Positions 20,002-30,371 of a DNA stretch of 64,000 nt are shown piece by piece. How positions within the stretch are numbered: position 1 is the first letter of the stretch; every line of letters starts with the position of its first letter. The stretch spans positions 62,001 through 126,000 of the forward strand of contig NZ_MSRC01000011.1 in the NCBI RefSeq assembly GCF_010093085.1, in the 5' to 3' direction. Origin of the DNA: Bacillus sp. SKDU12 (lineage in GTDB: Bacteria > Bacillota > Bacilli > Bacillales > Bacillaceae). The translations under genes and the position numbers were made by a program. The notes under the pieces were generated by a model, which saw only the letters and a list, made by a program, of their open reading frames with translations, made no database searches and was not told where the DNA came from.

Positions 20002-21078
20002 TTATGAGGATAGTGCTTGTGCAAAACGATCCGCTTCATCTTGCAGGGTGCTTTCAATTTCTTTGTATCGGCTGGAAATCGTTGATGCGCTGACACCGTA
20101 TTTTTTCGCCAGCTTGGCTTGCGAAACGGAGACTCCGTTTAGAGAAATCGCATTCACATAATATTCAACTGCCGCTGCGAAAGCTTCCGGCTTTCTGATG
20201 ATAGGTGATTTTTTCTCGCAAAATGTTTTCCAGATATCAATAACAGCCGGGATCAATTCGCTAGGATACTCATCTCCGCTCATGCCTTTTTCGATAGCCG
20301 CAGCGGTTTCTTTCTCCAAGTCGTTTGCCCACTCAACACTGTATTCTTCTGCTGCTTCTGCCTTTGGCTCTTCATCTTTCTCAGCTAACAGTGCGAATAT
20401 AACGTTGTTGAATTCCTGCTTCATGAAGTCCTCCGGCGTTTTGCCGTTCTTCTCAGCAGCATCCGCATATTTCTTCACCTTGCTGATCAGCTCTTCTGTT
20501 CTCTTCACCGGGAAGATTGTGAACTGCATGAAGAATTCTGCTTTTTCCGCTTCATGGATTGGATATCCGAGAATTAGGCTTCCCACAGGCGGGAGGTCTT
20601 GATTATTGGCATCCATTTCTACTTCGAATTGTTTTGTCGTAATGACATCTTCAAAGTGAATGAGACCTTCTTTCAGGTCTTGCAAAAGCAATAAAGCAGG
20701 CGTTATGCTCTTCCATGATTCTACGATCTCACGCGTTTTCGGACGAGTGATCGAATCGCCTTTTTTCTGAAGGTAGTCTTCGAAGATTGTCTTTTCACCA
20801 GCAAGCGGGTGGAAGAAGATTCCCCAAACTCCTAAATTAAATACGCTAATGTCTTTCGTCTGTCTGTCCATAGCAGAAAGAAAATCATGCTGGTTGATAA
20901 AGCCAGAAATGCTTTCTCTATGTGCTGTGAAGGCATACTCCACTAAGTCTTCCTGAATTTGTTTTGCTTCTTTTGCCGCTAGTTCTGTCGGGAAGTCGAC
21001 CACTTTACTTCCGCAGCATTTTTTATATTTCTTGCCGCTGCCGCATGGGCAAGGGGCATTTCGTTTCACTTTTCCCAC
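20002..21078 (-). CDS. yccF: SEC-C zinc-motif protein with C-terminal helix-turn-helix
   Basis: A 358-residue protein. Residues 7-22 (NAPCPCGSGKKYKKCC) form a SEC-C zinc-binding motif like that at the SecA C-terminus. Residues about 318-340 (SQAKLAKKYGVSASTIS) look like a helix-turn-helix of the TFIIB/cyclin-like kind. The middle is acidic and helical. The combination suggests a regulatory or nucleic-acid role, but none is established. Transcribed alone, downstream of lipA. Confidence 0.85.
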   Translation of the reverse strand: MGKVKRNAPCPCGSGKKYKKCCGSKVVDFPTELAAKEAKQIQEDLVEYAFTAHRESISGFINQHDFLSAMDRQTKDISVFNLGVWGIFFHPLAGEKTIFEDYLQKKGDSITRPKTREIVESWKSITPALLLLQDLKEGLIHFEDVITTKQFEVEMDANNQDLPPVGSLILGYPIHEAEKAEFFMQFTIFPVKRTEELISKVKKYADAAEKNGKTPEDFMKQEFNNVIFALLAEKDEEPKAEAAEEYSVEWANDLEKETAAAIEKGMSGDEYPSELIPAVIDIWKTFCEKKSPIIRKPEAFAAAVEYYVNAISLNGVSVSQAKLAKKYGVSASTISSRYKEIESTLQDEADRFAQALSS

Positions 21079-21290
21079 AATAAACCCTCCGAATTCTGTT
21101 GTAACTTTTCTATTTTAACAAAAATAACTTCCGAGGGCTTGGTTTCGAGCCAAAAAAGAATTTGGCAATATGAGAAACTGGTTTATTATGCCGATTCACC
21201 TAAGATTTTTTCATTATTTTTTGATTTAAGTCTTGTTTTCTATTATCGCTTTAAACTCTTCTTTTAGGGGCTAGGCTGAAAGCGGAATAA

Positions 21291-21317
21291 CCTTGAAGAA
21301 TCTCTTCTTCAAGGTTA
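21291..21317 (-). terminator. Hairpin after lipA
   Basis: Stem AACCTTGAAGA / TCTTCAAGGTT lies ten bases beyond the lipA stop. The T-run is poor, so terminator strength is uncertain. Confidence 0.6.
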
Positions 21318-21326
21318 TATATCTCA

Positions 21327-21998
<672 letters not shown>

Positions 21999-22108
21999 TT
22001 ATATTACATTTCCAAATTCATTAAGTAAAGGGTATTTTTACCTTACTTCAGAGAGACTTTCGGTCCTAAAAATACCAAAAAAAAGAAGGCCTATTCGCCT
22101 TCTTTTCT

Positions 22109-23242
22109 TTAATATTCATTGAAATAAGTTTGGATCTTTTGCGGATCATCTGTTTTTGTGAGCGCCAGCATCAGTAATATTCGTGCTTTTTGCGGGTTTA
22201 AAGAGTTCGATGCCAGAAGGTCTTTTTTCGCATACTCTTGGTTTGGTGTTACGACTCCATTTCCCGTACGGGATGAACGCACAACAGTGACACCTTTTTT
22301 GACGGCGCTGACTGCTCCTTTTTCGGATGCATCAGATAAAGATCCGTTTCCTGTACCAGCGTAGACAATCCCTTTTGCTCCGGCTTCCACAGCAGCGTCA
22401 AACAGATAGCTTCCTTCATTTTGGTATCCATAGACAATGTCTACTTGGGGCAGCTGATCAAGATCAGAAACGGAGAAATCCGTGTCCTTCGTATGCTTGC
22501 GGGTCATTACATTATTAAAATAAATTTCATCAGCAATCGTTCCGATGTAACCCATTTCCTCTGCTTTAAATGTATCCGTTGTGGTTGTGTTTGTTTTTGA
22601 GACATAACGTGCTGAAGCAATTCGGTCGTTAAGAACGACGAGTGCCCCTTTTCCTTTAGCCTCAGGTGTGCCTGCTACTTTAACCGCATTGTACAGGTTA
22701 GAAGGCCCGTCAGCGCTGATGGCTGTGGAAGGTCTCATCGAACCGACAACAACAACCGGTTTATCGCTTTTCACAGTGAGGTTCAAAAAGTAAGCTGTTT
22801 CTTCCAATGTATCAGTTCCGTGGGTCACGACGACCCCGTCTACATCATCTGAAGCGAGCAATTTGTTGATGCGTTTCGCCAGCTTCAGCAAGATTTTATT
22901 ATCAATATTTGTGCTCCCTACGTTGACAACCTGCTCGCCGGTGACGTTCGCAATGTCCTTCATTTCCGGAACGGCCTCAATCAGTGATTCAATGCCGACG
23001 ACACCTGCTTTATATTCAGTGGTTGAAGTTTTTGATTTATTAGCGCCGGCAATCGTGCCTCCTGTCGCTAAAATTTTAATGTTTGGCAAGTCCTTTTTTC
23101 CAGAGGCGGAAGCCGAAGAAACTTTTTGTGTTTGCGGTTTTTCTTTCGGAGATTCTTTTGTTTCAGGAGATTGTGCGCATCCAGTAAAAGCAAATAATAG
23201 TGCGATAAAAAGAGTGAATATGAGACATCGTTGTTTTTTCAT
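22109..23242 (-). CDS. ansZ: L-asparaginase II, lipoprotein-type
   Basis: A 377-residue type II asparaginase. The N-terminus is a lipoprotein signal with lipobox FTGCA. Catalytic Thr lies in ATGGTIAG and the second Thr-Asp in [11 protein letters not shown]. It converts extracellular asparagine to aspartate and ammonia. In B. subtilis it is induced under nitrogen limitation by TnrA. I see a good promoter but no clear TnrA site. Confidence 0.93.
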   Translation of the reverse strand: MKKQRCLIFTLFIALLFAFTGCAQSPETKESPKEKPQTQKVSSASASGKKDLPNIKILATGGTIAGANKSKTSTTEYKAGVVGIESLIEAVPEMKDIANVTGEQVVNVGSTNIDNKILLKLAKRINKLLASDDVDGVVVTHGTDTLEETAYFLNLTVKSDKPVVVVGSMRPSTAISADGPSNLYNAVKVAGTPEAKGKGALVVLNDRIASARYVSKTNTTTTDTFKAEEMGYIGTIADEIYFNNVMTRKHTKDTDFSVSDLDQLPQVDIVYGYQNEGSYLFDAAVEAGAKGIVYAGTGNGSLSDASEKGAVSAVKKGVTVVRSSRTGNGVVTPNQEYAKKDLLASNSLNPQKARILLMLALTKTDDPQKIQTYFNEY

Positions 23243-23274
23243 TTATTTCTCTCCTAACATCCTTATAATGTTTA

Positions 23275-23303
23275 ATTATTAAATATTTTGTTTATTCTGT
23301 CAA
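23275..23303 (-). promoter_or_regulatory. SigA promoter of ansZ
   Basis: Minus strand TTGACA, 17 bases, AATAAT, ending 32 bases before the ansZ start codon. Confidence 0.7.
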
Positions 23304-23377
23304 AATATATATTAATTTTTCTTTAAGTTTTTTTGTAATACTCTTCTTTTTTTGTCTTTTTATTCACTGAATTTCTC

Positions 23378-23406
23378 TTGACAATAAATAAGCAAATCAA
23401 GATAAT
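23378..23406 (+). promoter_or_regulatory. SigA promoter of lmrAB
   Basis: TTGACA at 23378-23383, a 17-base spacer and GATAAT at 23401-23406. The LmrA operator overlaps its -10. Confidence 0.85.
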
Positions 23407-23422
23407 AGACCAGTCACTATAT
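23405..23422 (+). promoter_or_regulatory. LmrA/QdoR operator
   Basis: ATAGACCAGTCACTATAT matches the operator bound by LmrA and its paralogue QdoR (YxaF) in B. subtilis. It sits on the -10 and start site of lmrAB, so LmrA binding would repress its own operon. Confidence 0.82.
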
Positions 23423-23454
23423 TTTTGATTGCAATTCAGTAAGGTGGGAATGTT

Positions 23455-24021
23455 ATGAGTTATGGAGATTCCCGTGAGAAAATCCTGTCCGCAGCTACCC
23501 GGCTTTTTCAGCTGCAGGGATATTACGGCACGGGGCTGAACCAGATTATAAAGGAAAGCGGCGCGCCTAAAGGCTCTCTTTACTACCATTTTCCCGGCGG
23601 TAAAGAACAGCTGGCGATCGAAGCAGTGAGTGAGATGAAGGAATATATCCGCCAGCAAATCGCGGACTGCATGGAAGCCTACACCGATCCAGCGGAAGGC
23701 ATTCAAGCCTTTTTGAAGGAGCTCTCCTGCCAGTTTTCTTGTCCAGAAGACATTGAAGGCTTGCCAGTCGGCTTGCTCGCGGCTGAGACGTCCTTGAAAA
23801 GCGAACCGTTGCGTGAAGCATGCCATGAAGCCTACAAAGAGTGGGCCTCTGTTTACGAGGAAAAGCTTGTGCAGACAGGCTGCAGTGAGAGCCATGCTAA
23901 GGAAGCCAGCACTGTGATTAATGCCGTGATTGAGGGCGGTATCCTTTTATCTTTGACGGCAAAAAACAGCACACCGCTCCTGCATATCTCCAGCTGCATT
24001 CCTGACCTGCTGAAAAGATAA
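23455..24021 (+). CDS. lmrA: TetR-family repressor of lmrAB
   Basis: A 188-residue TetR-family regulator with N-terminal helix-turn-helix (GYYGTGLNQIIKESGAPKGS) followed by the YYHFPGGKEQL motif. It represses lmrAB and, in 168, also quercetin dioxygenase genes; flavonoids release it. It is 49 bases upstream of lmrB. Confidence 0.93.
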   Translation: MSYGDSREKILSAATRLFQLQGYYGTGLNQIIKESGAPKGSLYYHFPGGKEQLAIEAVSEMKEYIRQQIADCMEAYTDPAEGIQAFLKELSCQFSCPEDIEGLPVGLLAAETSLKSEPLREACHEAYKEWASVYEEKLVQTGCSESHAKEASTVINAVIEGGILLSLTAKNSTPLLHISSCIPDLLKR

Positions 24022-24070
24022 AAATAAGACGCGTATATTACATTCAGTTGATTGAGAGGGGAAATGATTT

Positions 24071-25507
24071 TTGGAAACAGCAGCTACTAAAGCATCTCAG
24101 CAATACAGAGTGATGCCGATTATGATTTCCTTGCTGTTGGCCGGTTTTATCGGCATGTTTAGTGAAACAGCGCTGAACATCGCCTTAACCGACCTGATGA
24201 AGGAATTGAACATAACAGCAGCAACCGTTCAATGGTTAACAACGGGCTACCTGCTTGTACTCGGTATCCTCGTTCCTGTATCAGGACTGCTATTGCAGTG
24301 GTTCACAACAAGACAGCTTTTTACTGTGTCACTTATTTTTTCGATTTTAGGCACCTTGATTGCGGCGCTTGCGCCAAGCTTCCCATTTTTATTGGCGGCG
24401 AGAATCGTTCAGGCACTCGGAACAGGTCTTTTACTCCCGCTGATGTTTAACACGATTTTGGTGATTTTTCCGCCTCATAAACGGGGCGCGGCAATGGGAA
24501 CAATCGGGCTTGTCATCATGTTTGCGCCCGCTATCGGCCCGACATTCTCCGGATTGGTTCTGGAGCATCTCAACTGGCACTGGATTTTTTGGATTTCTCT
24601 TCCGTTCCTTGTGCTGGCGCTTGTTTTCGGTATGGCATACATGCAAAATGTATCAGACATTACAAAACCGAAAATTGATGTATTATCTATTATTCTGTCG
24701 ACGATTGGCTTCGGCGGCATTGTATTCGGATTCAGCAACGCGGGTGAAGGCTCCGGCGGATGGTCAGGCCCGACTGTAATCATCTCACTGATTGTCGGTG
24801 TTGTCGGCCTTATCCTATTTTCAATCCGCCAGCTGACGATGAAGCAGCCAATGATGAACCTCCGTGCGTTCAGGTACCCGATGTTTATTTTGGGTGTGAT
24901 TATGGTATTCATTTGTATGATGGTCATCCTGTCATCTATGCTGCTTCTGCCAATGTATCTGCAAGGCGGCTTAGTCCTGACGGCATTTGCTTCTGGCCTT
25001 ATTCTCTTGCCAGGCGGTATTTTAAACGGATTAATGTCCCCTGTTACCGGTCGACTCTTCGATAAATACGGCCCAAAATGGCTTGTCATTCCGGGATTTT
25101 TGATTGTCACTGTTGTCCTTTGGCTCTTCTCAAACGTCACGACTGCTTCAACGGCTGTGCTGATTATCATCCTGCACACCTGCTTGATGATCGGGATCTC
25201 TATGATTATGATGCCTGCGCAGACAAACGGTTTAAACCAGCTGCCGCGAGAGTTTTACCCAGACGGCACCGCTATCATGAACACGCTGCAGCAAATGGCT
25301 GGCGCTATCGGTACAGCGGTTGCGGTCAGCATTATGGCTGCAGGCCAGCATGATTATATGAAAACAGCCAAAAATCCCGCCGACCCGTCAGTCATCCCGC
25401 AGGCTTTAACAGCGGGCGTTCAGCACGCGTTTGTGTTTGCAATGATTGTCGCGCTCATCGGTTTAATTGCCGCTTTCTTCTTGAAGCGGGTGAAAGTTGA
25501 TCATTAA
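24071..25507 (+). CDS. lmrB: Multidrug efflux transporter, DHA2 family MFS
   Basis: A 478-residue MFS transporter with 14 predicted segments (DHA2, EmrB/QacA type). It has motif C (APAIGPTFSG) typical of drug antiporters and the DHA2 TTGYLL segment. It confers lincomycin and puromycin resistance in B. subtilis when derepressed. The start is TTG 24071, preceded by GAGAGGGG. Operon with lmrA. Confidence 0.93.
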   Translation: METAATKASQQYRVMPIMISLLLAGFIGMFSETALNIALTDLMKELNITAATVQWLTTGYLLVLGILVPVSGLLLQWFTTRQLFTVSLIFSILGTLIAALAPSFPFLLAARIVQALGTGLLLPLMFNTILVIFPPHKRGAAMGTIGLVIMFAPAIGPTFSGLVLEHLNWHWIFWISLPFLVLALVFGMAYMQNVSDITKPKIDVLSIILSTIGFGGIVFGFSNAGEGSGGWSGPTVIISLIVGVVGLILFSIRQLTMKQPMMNLRAFRYPMFILGVIMVFICMMVILSSMLLLPMYLQGGLVLTAFASGLILLPGGILNGLMSPVTGRLFDKYGPKWLVIPGFLIVTVVLWLFSNVTTASTAVLIIILHTCLMIGISMIMMPAQTNGLNQLPREFYPDGTAIMNTLQQMAGAIGTAVAVSIMAAGQHDYMKTAKNPADPSVIPQALTAGVQHAFVFAMIVALIGLIAAFFLKRVKVDH

Positions 25508-25510
25508 TAT

Positions 25511-25546
25511 GAAAAAGCCCCTAACCTTGTGTTTAGGGGCTTTTGT
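25511..25546. terminator. Bidirectional terminator between lmrB and ycbU
   Basis: Stem AAAAGCCCCTAA / TTAGGGGCTTTT with the A/T tracts on both sides. Confidence 0.9.
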
Positions 25547-25550
25547 ATGT

Positions 25551-26660
25551 TTACGTCCGGATCGCAGCCGCTGCGATTTCCTCAATCGCATAACGCAAAT
25601 CCTCCTTCGTATTATAAAAGTGAGGAGCCAAACGGATGATATTGTCCCGCGGCGCGCAAATCACTTTTTTCTTTCTCAGCAATTCCGCCGTTTCCGATGC
25701 CCGCTCATCACGGATCGCAACCATGCCCGGCTGCTCACCCACAGGTGCTGCTAATCGCAGGCCTTTTTCAGCAGCAAATTGACTTGCTTCGGCACAAATC
25801 GTCTTCACATGATCCCGTATACGAGATACCCCAATATGATTCAGCAATGATAAAGCCGCTGCCGCTGCATATACGCTAATAAAAGCAGGCGTGCCTGTTT
25901 GAAAACGCCTCGCGCCTTCGGCATATGCCGCGTGCATCCCATTTTCCCTGCCGAACCAAGCAGATGTTTTCGGCTTCAGTTCGTCTGCCAGCTCCTTTCT
26001 CACATAAAGAAACGCCGTTCCCGGTATGCCAAGCAAATATTTCCGCGTACCTGCCGCCAGCATATCTACACCCCAAGCCTTTACGTCAATTGGAATATGC
26101 CCCGCTGATTGATAGGCATCAACAAATAAAAAAGAACCCTTTCTCCGAGAAATCTCAGCGATCGTTTTTATATCTTGAACAAAACCATCCCGATAATGAA
26201 CGTGCGGAACACACGTCAGCGCTGTTTCTTCCGTAATATGTGTGTCATACTGCTCGAACGGCAGCGCGCCATCTATTGATGGAATGACGGATACAGCATA
26301 ATCAGATTGTGACTGCCAAATATGAGACACCGCCGGAAAATCCATCTCCGTATACACCGCATGCTTCTTTTTACATACAGATAAAGACGATGCGATGGAA
26401 ACCAGCGCATCAGAAACTGACGGCACAATCGCAATCTCATCCGGTTCAGCCCCTATCAGCTTTGCAAATTCGTTTCTCGCACTCTCTGTTTTTTTAATCG
26501 CGTCGTTCCAGTTTGACCCCCTATGCAGCAGGCTGTCATGGTAGTCTTTCACCGCCCGTGATACAGGCTCTGCCAACACGCTCTGAGAACAGCTGGCAAG
26601 CATCGTATGCGTCTGCAAGATTGGAAACAGCTGGCGATACCGCTGCGGCAAATGCTCCAT
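25551..26660 (-). CDS. ycbU: PLP-dependent class V aminotransferase-like protein
   Basis: A 369-residue fold-type I PLP enzyme of the cysteine-desulfurase/isopenicillin-epimerase group. DAYQSAGHIPIDVKAWGVD supplies the cofactor Asp and His, and the PLP Lys lies in AGTRKYLLG. No conserved desulfurase Cys loop is obvious. The substrate is unknown. Divergent from pcp, with good AAGGAG ribosome site. Confidence 0.85.
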   Translation of the reverse strand: MEHLPQRYRQLFPILQTHTMLASCSQSVLAEPVSRAVKDYHDSLLHRGSNWNDAIKKTESARNEFAKLIGAEPDEIAIVPSVSDALVSIASSLSVCKKKHAVYTEMDFPAVSHIWQSQSDYAVSVIPSIDGALPFEQYDTHITEETALTCVPHVHYRDGFVQDIKTIAEISRRKGSFLFVDAYQSAGHIPIDVKAWGVDMLAAGTRKYLLGIPGTAFLYVRKELADELKPKTSAWFGRENGMHAAYAEGARRFQTGTPAFISVYAAAAALSLLNHIGVSRIRDHVKTICAEASQFAAEKGLRLAAPVGEQPGMVAIRDERASETAELLRKKKVICAPRDNIIRLAPHFYNTKEDLRYAIEEIAAAAIRT

Positions 26661-26738
26661 TGTGATTCACTCCTTTTCATTATTTTGATGAAAAATCCAA
26701 AAATAAACAATAGAATAATAGGAAAAGGAGATGAGAAG

Positions 26739-27386
26739 ATGAGAAAAAAAGTGCTGATCACAGGCTTTGACCCTTTTGAGAAAGAAACCATCAATCCATC
26801 GTGGGAAGCGGCGAAACGGCTGAATGGCTTGGAAACAGATGAAGCAATCATCATAGCAGAACAAATTCCGACCGCTTTCAGAACCGCCCTGGACACACTG
26901 CGGCAAGCTATTCAGAAGCATCAGCCGGATATCGTGATCTGTGTCGGCCAAGCCGGCGGTCGGATGCAAATCACTCCTGAACGGGTAGCCATCAATCTTG
27001 CAGACGCTCGCATTCCCGATAACGAAGGACATCGGCCGATTGATGAAGAGATTTCTCCACGAGGACCCGCCGCTTACTGGACAGGACTGCCCGTGAAAAG
27101 AATGACCGCGATCATGCAGGAAAACGGCATACCAGCCGCTGTCTCTTATACAGCGGGCACATTTGTATGCAACTATTTGTTCTACGGCTTAATGGATCAT
27201 ATTCGCCAGACGTCTCCTCACATTCGCGGCGGGTTTATTCATATTCCTTACATTCCGGAGCAAACCATTGATAAAACAGCGCCCAGCCTCAGCTTAGACA
27301 CGATTGTCCAGGCATTGAGGATCGCCGCTGTGACGGCGGCACAATATGATAAAGATGTGAAGTCACCGGGCGGTACGCTGCACTAA
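26739..27386 (+). CDS. pcp: Pyrrolidone-carboxylate peptidase (C15)
   Basis: A 215-residue peptidase that removes N-terminal pyroglutamate. It begins KVLITGFDPFEKETINPSWE, typical of the family. The active-site Glu lies in RVAINL/PERV region, Cys in AGTFVCNY and His in HIPYIPEQ. I start at ATG 26739 with AAGGAGATGAGA before it. Its stop overlaps the tatCd stop on the other strand by four bases. Confidence 0.93.
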   Translation: MRKKVLITGFDPFEKETINPSWEAAKRLNGLETDEAIIIAEQIPTAFRTALDTLRQAIQKHQPDIVICVGQAGGRMQITPERVAINLADARIPDNEGHRPIDEEISPRGPAAYWTGLPVKRMTAIMQENGIPAAVSYTAGTFVCNYLFYGLMDHIRQTSPHIRGGFIHIPYIPEQTIDKTAPSLSLDTIVQALRIAAVTAAQYDKDVKSPGGTLH

Positions 27387-28108
27387 GCGGCCGCCGTTTC
27401 ACTTGTCACTCTTTTTTTGTAGACAAATGCCGATAGGGCGACACTTACTTCAAACAGGGCAACCAGCGGGATCATGACTAGAAAATCAGAAATGAAATCA
27501 GGCGGTGTCATTAATACAGACACGACGACCAGCAAAAAATAGGACAGCTTTCTCGATTTGGCCAGTCTATAGGGATTCAAGACGCCCAGCCTTGTTAAAA
27601 ACATCACCACTAGAGGCATTTCAAACAGAAAGCCGAACGGAAGGCTCAAATTGACCATAAACCTGAAATAGCGGTCAGCTGTAAACATCGTTTCGAAATG
27701 GCCGGAAGACAAATGAGTCAAAAAGCTGAGCACGATCGGAAACAAAACAAAGTATCCGAAGGCAATACCCGCCAAAAACAATGCAAATAAACCAGGTATG
27801 TACATGAGCGTCACCTTGCGCTCCGTTTTCGTCAGCGCCGGCGTAACGAAACGCCATAGCTGGTACGCGGCAACAGGGATGGAAGCCGCAATGGCACAAA
27901 TGCCGGAAAGCATCATATACACCCAGAGGATTTCACTCGGCCCAAGCACAGCCAGCTTTCCGTCCAAATCTCTGATCAGCCAGTCATAAATGTCCTGCAC
28001 AAATAAAAAAGCCGTGATGAGAAATAGAAAAAATACTGCGAGCGTTACGATAATCCGGCGGCGAAGCTCTTCAAGATGCCCGATCAGATGGGTTTCTTTT
28101 TTATCCAT
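27383..28108 (-). CDS. tatCd: Twin-arginine translocase subunit TatC
   Basis: A 241-residue six-segment membrane protein. The N-terminal HLEELRRRI motif and the FGYFVLFPIV region are TatC signatures. With TatAd it forms the minimal Tat translocase dedicated to PhoD. It follows tatAd after a hairpin terminator, so readthrough probably sets a lower TatC dose. Confidence 0.93.
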   Translation of the reverse strand: MDKKETHLIGHLEELRRRIIVTLAVFFLFLITAFLFVQDIYDWLIRDLDGKLAVLGPSEILWVYMMLSGICAIAASIPVAAYQLWRFVTPALTKTERKVTLMYIPGLFALFLAGIAFGYFVLFPIVLSFLTHLSSGHFETMFTADRYFRFMVNLSLPFGFLFEMPLVVMFLTRLGVLNPYRLAKSRKLSYFLLVVVSVLMTPPDFISDFLVMIPLVALFEVSVALSAFVYKKRVTSETAAA

Positions 28109-28130
28109 TCAAAAAAGCCCTCCTTTCATT

Positions 28131-28158
28131 AAAAAGAGGCAGACTCGGTGTCTGCCTC
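28131..28158 (-). terminator. Terminator between tatAd and tatCd
   Basis: Minus-strand stem GAGGCAGAC / GTCTGCCTC followed by TTTTT. Its position inside the phoD operon suggests partial termination that gives more TatA than TatC. Confidence 0.85.
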
Positions 28159-28166
28159 ATCAGAAC

Positions 28167-28379
28167 TCAGCCCGCGTTTTTGTCCTGCTTTACCGCTGTC
28201 AGCTCAGCTGATTTTTCTTCTTTTTCATCACCAGACACAAGTGATTTTGTGGCGCTTTTAAATTCCAGCAGTGTCCGTCCGGCGGCACGCCCGATTTCCG
28301 GAAGTTTTGAAGGGCCAAAAATAATAAGGGCGATGACGAAAATCAGAATTAAGCCCGGTATTCCAATGTTTGAAAACAT
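28167..28379 (-). CDS. tatAd: Twin-arginine translocase subunit TatA
   Basis: A 70-residue protein: one N-terminal membrane helix ([20 protein letters not shown]), the [14 protein letters not shown] hinge and amphipathic helix, then an acidic/lysine tail. I start at ATG 28379 with AAGGAG eight bases away; a GTG at 28388 is also in frame. It forms the Tat pore with TatCd. Confidence 0.93.
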
Positions 28380-28391
28380 ATTTTCCACTCC

Positions 28392-30143
28392 TTAATTTGT
28401 AATTTTCGCCCGTTTCTTCATCATTTGTTTTTCGTGAGCTTTGTTGTGCGCAAAGAAACGATCCTCTTCGACCTCATCGGATTGCTTTACCCCTCCTTGG
28501 ATTGTTGTTGATGACACCTTTCTCAACCCGGTTTGTTCTTTCTGGTAAATAAATGAAGCTCGTGTTGAAATAGCCGCTCCCGGTTCTGTCACATATGGCA
28601 CGACTCGATAATCAGCTTTCCACTGATGAGGCGTCACTGTGCAGCGGACATATCCGCGATAGTCATTAAAGAACTTGATATGCGGGTTTTCCTTTAAAAT
28701 TTTGTCTGTGTCCGCCCGTTTATCCGCGCCGTTTCCTCCAGAGGTGATCGAGGTTCCGACAAATTCCACCCCAAAAATGTTTGAGCTTGTCTTCTCAAAG
28801 TCAACGTGAAGATTAGATGCCCAGTTTGCGTGTACATCTCCTGTCAGCACGACAACGTTATTCAGATTTTTACTTTTAATAAAATTGATGACCCGCTCAC
28901 GCTGAGCCGGGTAGCCATCCCACGAATCCATACTGTATATCGGGCTTGCACTTGTCCCAAAATTCCACTTTGCAAAGAAAATCTGCTGCGGCAGCACATT
29001 CCAGTGGGCTGTTGAACTGCTTAAATTGTTGAAGAGCCACTGCTCCTGTTCTTTTCCTAACAGGGTTCGTTTCGGGTCGCGCGATTCATCAGAAGGCGGC
29101 TTATTGCCGTCGTTATTGGCTTGGTCATCCCTGTACTGGCGAGTATCAAGCACATTGAAGGACGCCAAGTTCCCGTACGTAAAGTGCCTGTATAGCTGCA
29201 TATCCGGACCATTCGGCAGAGAGGAGATTCGGAGCGGCATATGCTCATAGTACGCCTGATACGCAGCCGCGCGGCGAAGCACAAACGATTCAGCCGACTG
29301 TCCTTTTTCCGGTATTTTATCGGCATAGTTGTTTTCAACTTCATGGTCATCCCATGTCACAACCCAGGGGAATGCCGCATGGGCAGCTTTTAAATTGGCG
29401 TCAGAACGGTATTGGGCATGGCGGTTCCGATAGTCTTGCAGCGTATAGATTTCCGCACTGCTATGGGTGCGGACATTTCCTGTTTTTGATACATATTCAT
29501 TTGGGCCGTATTCATATATGTAATCACCGAGATGAAAGACAAGATCAAGCTTTTCCTTCGCCATATGCTTGTAGGCCGTATAAAATCCATGCTCATATTG
29601 CTGGCAGGAAGCAAACGCAAAGGTCATTTGCGGCACATTGGCGCCAGGGGCAGGCAGCGTTTTTGTTTTTCCGACAGGGCTTAGTTCATGTCCGGTTTTA
29701 AAACGGTAATAGTACACTTTGTTCGGCTCAAGCCCGTCCGCTTCCACGTGAACAGAGTGAGCGAGATTCGGTTTGGCCATTTCAGTGCCTTTTCTCACAA
29801 TCTTGCGGAAATGCTCATCCTTTGCGACCTCCCATTTGACAGGCATCGCCTGATTCGGCATTCCCCCGCCATTCAGCGGATCTGGAGCCAAACGCGTCCA
29901 CAGCACAACACTGTCAGAAAGCGGATCTCCAGACGCAACCCCTAATGTAAACGGATAGCTCGAGAACTTTGGCGCGGCATTTACTTCAAATGCACCAACT
30001 GACTGAGCAATGGCCAATCCAAGGGAAAGTCCTGCTATCTTCCCCGCTCCTTGAATAAATTTGCGGCGGTCAAACGTATTGTTTCGAAAGCTTTCCTCTT
30101 TCAGTTTCTGTACCCATTCATCAAAACGGCTGTCGTTTGCCAT
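28392..30143 (-). CDS. phoD: Phosphodiesterase/alkaline phosphatase D, Tat-exported
   Basis: A 583-residue precursor with Tat signal (DRRKFIQGAG at about 26-35, then a hydrophobic stretch). The mature part is a PhoD-type metallophosphoesterase: HLGDYIYEYG, DDHEVENNY and TGDVHANW supply the metal ligands. It releases phosphate from wall teichoic acids and other diesters. It leads phoD-tatAd-tatCd, under PhoP control. Confidence 0.94.
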   Translation of the reverse strand: MANDSRFDEWVQKLKEESFRNNTFDRRKFIQGAGKIAGLSLGLAIAQSVGAFEVNAAPKFSSYPFTLGVASGDPLSDSVVLWTRLAPDPLNGGGMPNQAMPVKWEVAKDEHFRKIVRKGTEMAKPNLAHSVHVEADGLEPNKVYYYRFKTGHELSPVGKTKTLPAPGANVPQMTFAFASCQQYEHGFYTAYKHMAKEKLDLVFHLGDYIYEYGPNEYVSKTGNVRTHSSAEIYTLQDYRNRHAQYRSDANLKAAHAAFPWVVTWDDHEVENNYADKIPEKGQSAESFVLRRAAAYQAYYEHMPLRISSLPNGPDMQLYRHFTYGNLASFNVLDTRQYRDDQANNDGNKPPSDESRDPKRTLLGKEQEQWLFNNLSSSTAHWNVLPQQIFFAKWNFGTSASPIYSMDSWDGYPAQRERVINFIKSKNLNNVVVLTGDVHANWASNLHVDFEKTSSNIFGVEFVGTSITSGGNGADKRADTDKILKENPHIKFFNDYRGYVRCTVTPHQWKADYRVVPYVTEPGAAISTRASFIYQKEQTGLRKVSSTTIQGGVKQSDEVEEDRFFAHNKAHEKQMMKKRAKITN

Positions 30144-30176
30144 TCAAGATCCCCTCTCTTCTCATTGATCGTCTCC

Positions 30177-30236
30177 ATTATAGAAGACCATTGTTAAAGG
30201 ACTATGAAGAAGTGTGAACCGATTGTAAGCGTTGAA
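30177..30236 (-). promoter_or_regulatory. PhoP-box cluster and promoter of phoD
   Basis: On the minus strand there are four TTnACA-like hexamers at roughly 10-11 base steps (TTACAA, TTCACA, TTCATA, TTAACA between 30192 and 30228), plus TTCAAC at 30231-30236. A TATAAT -10 follows at 30177-30182. This layout is that of phosphate-starvation promoters activated by PhoP. Confidence 0.75.
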
Positions 30237-30371
30237 CATCAGAAACAGGTCTTCCCTCACAATCCGGCCGCTGAAACGTGCCGAAAGCTGGCTGAATGGC
30301 GCGTTTTCTGCATAATCTGTCGTTTGCAAGCCGACCGTTCGGACTAATTTTCTTCACATGATCTTAAAAAA

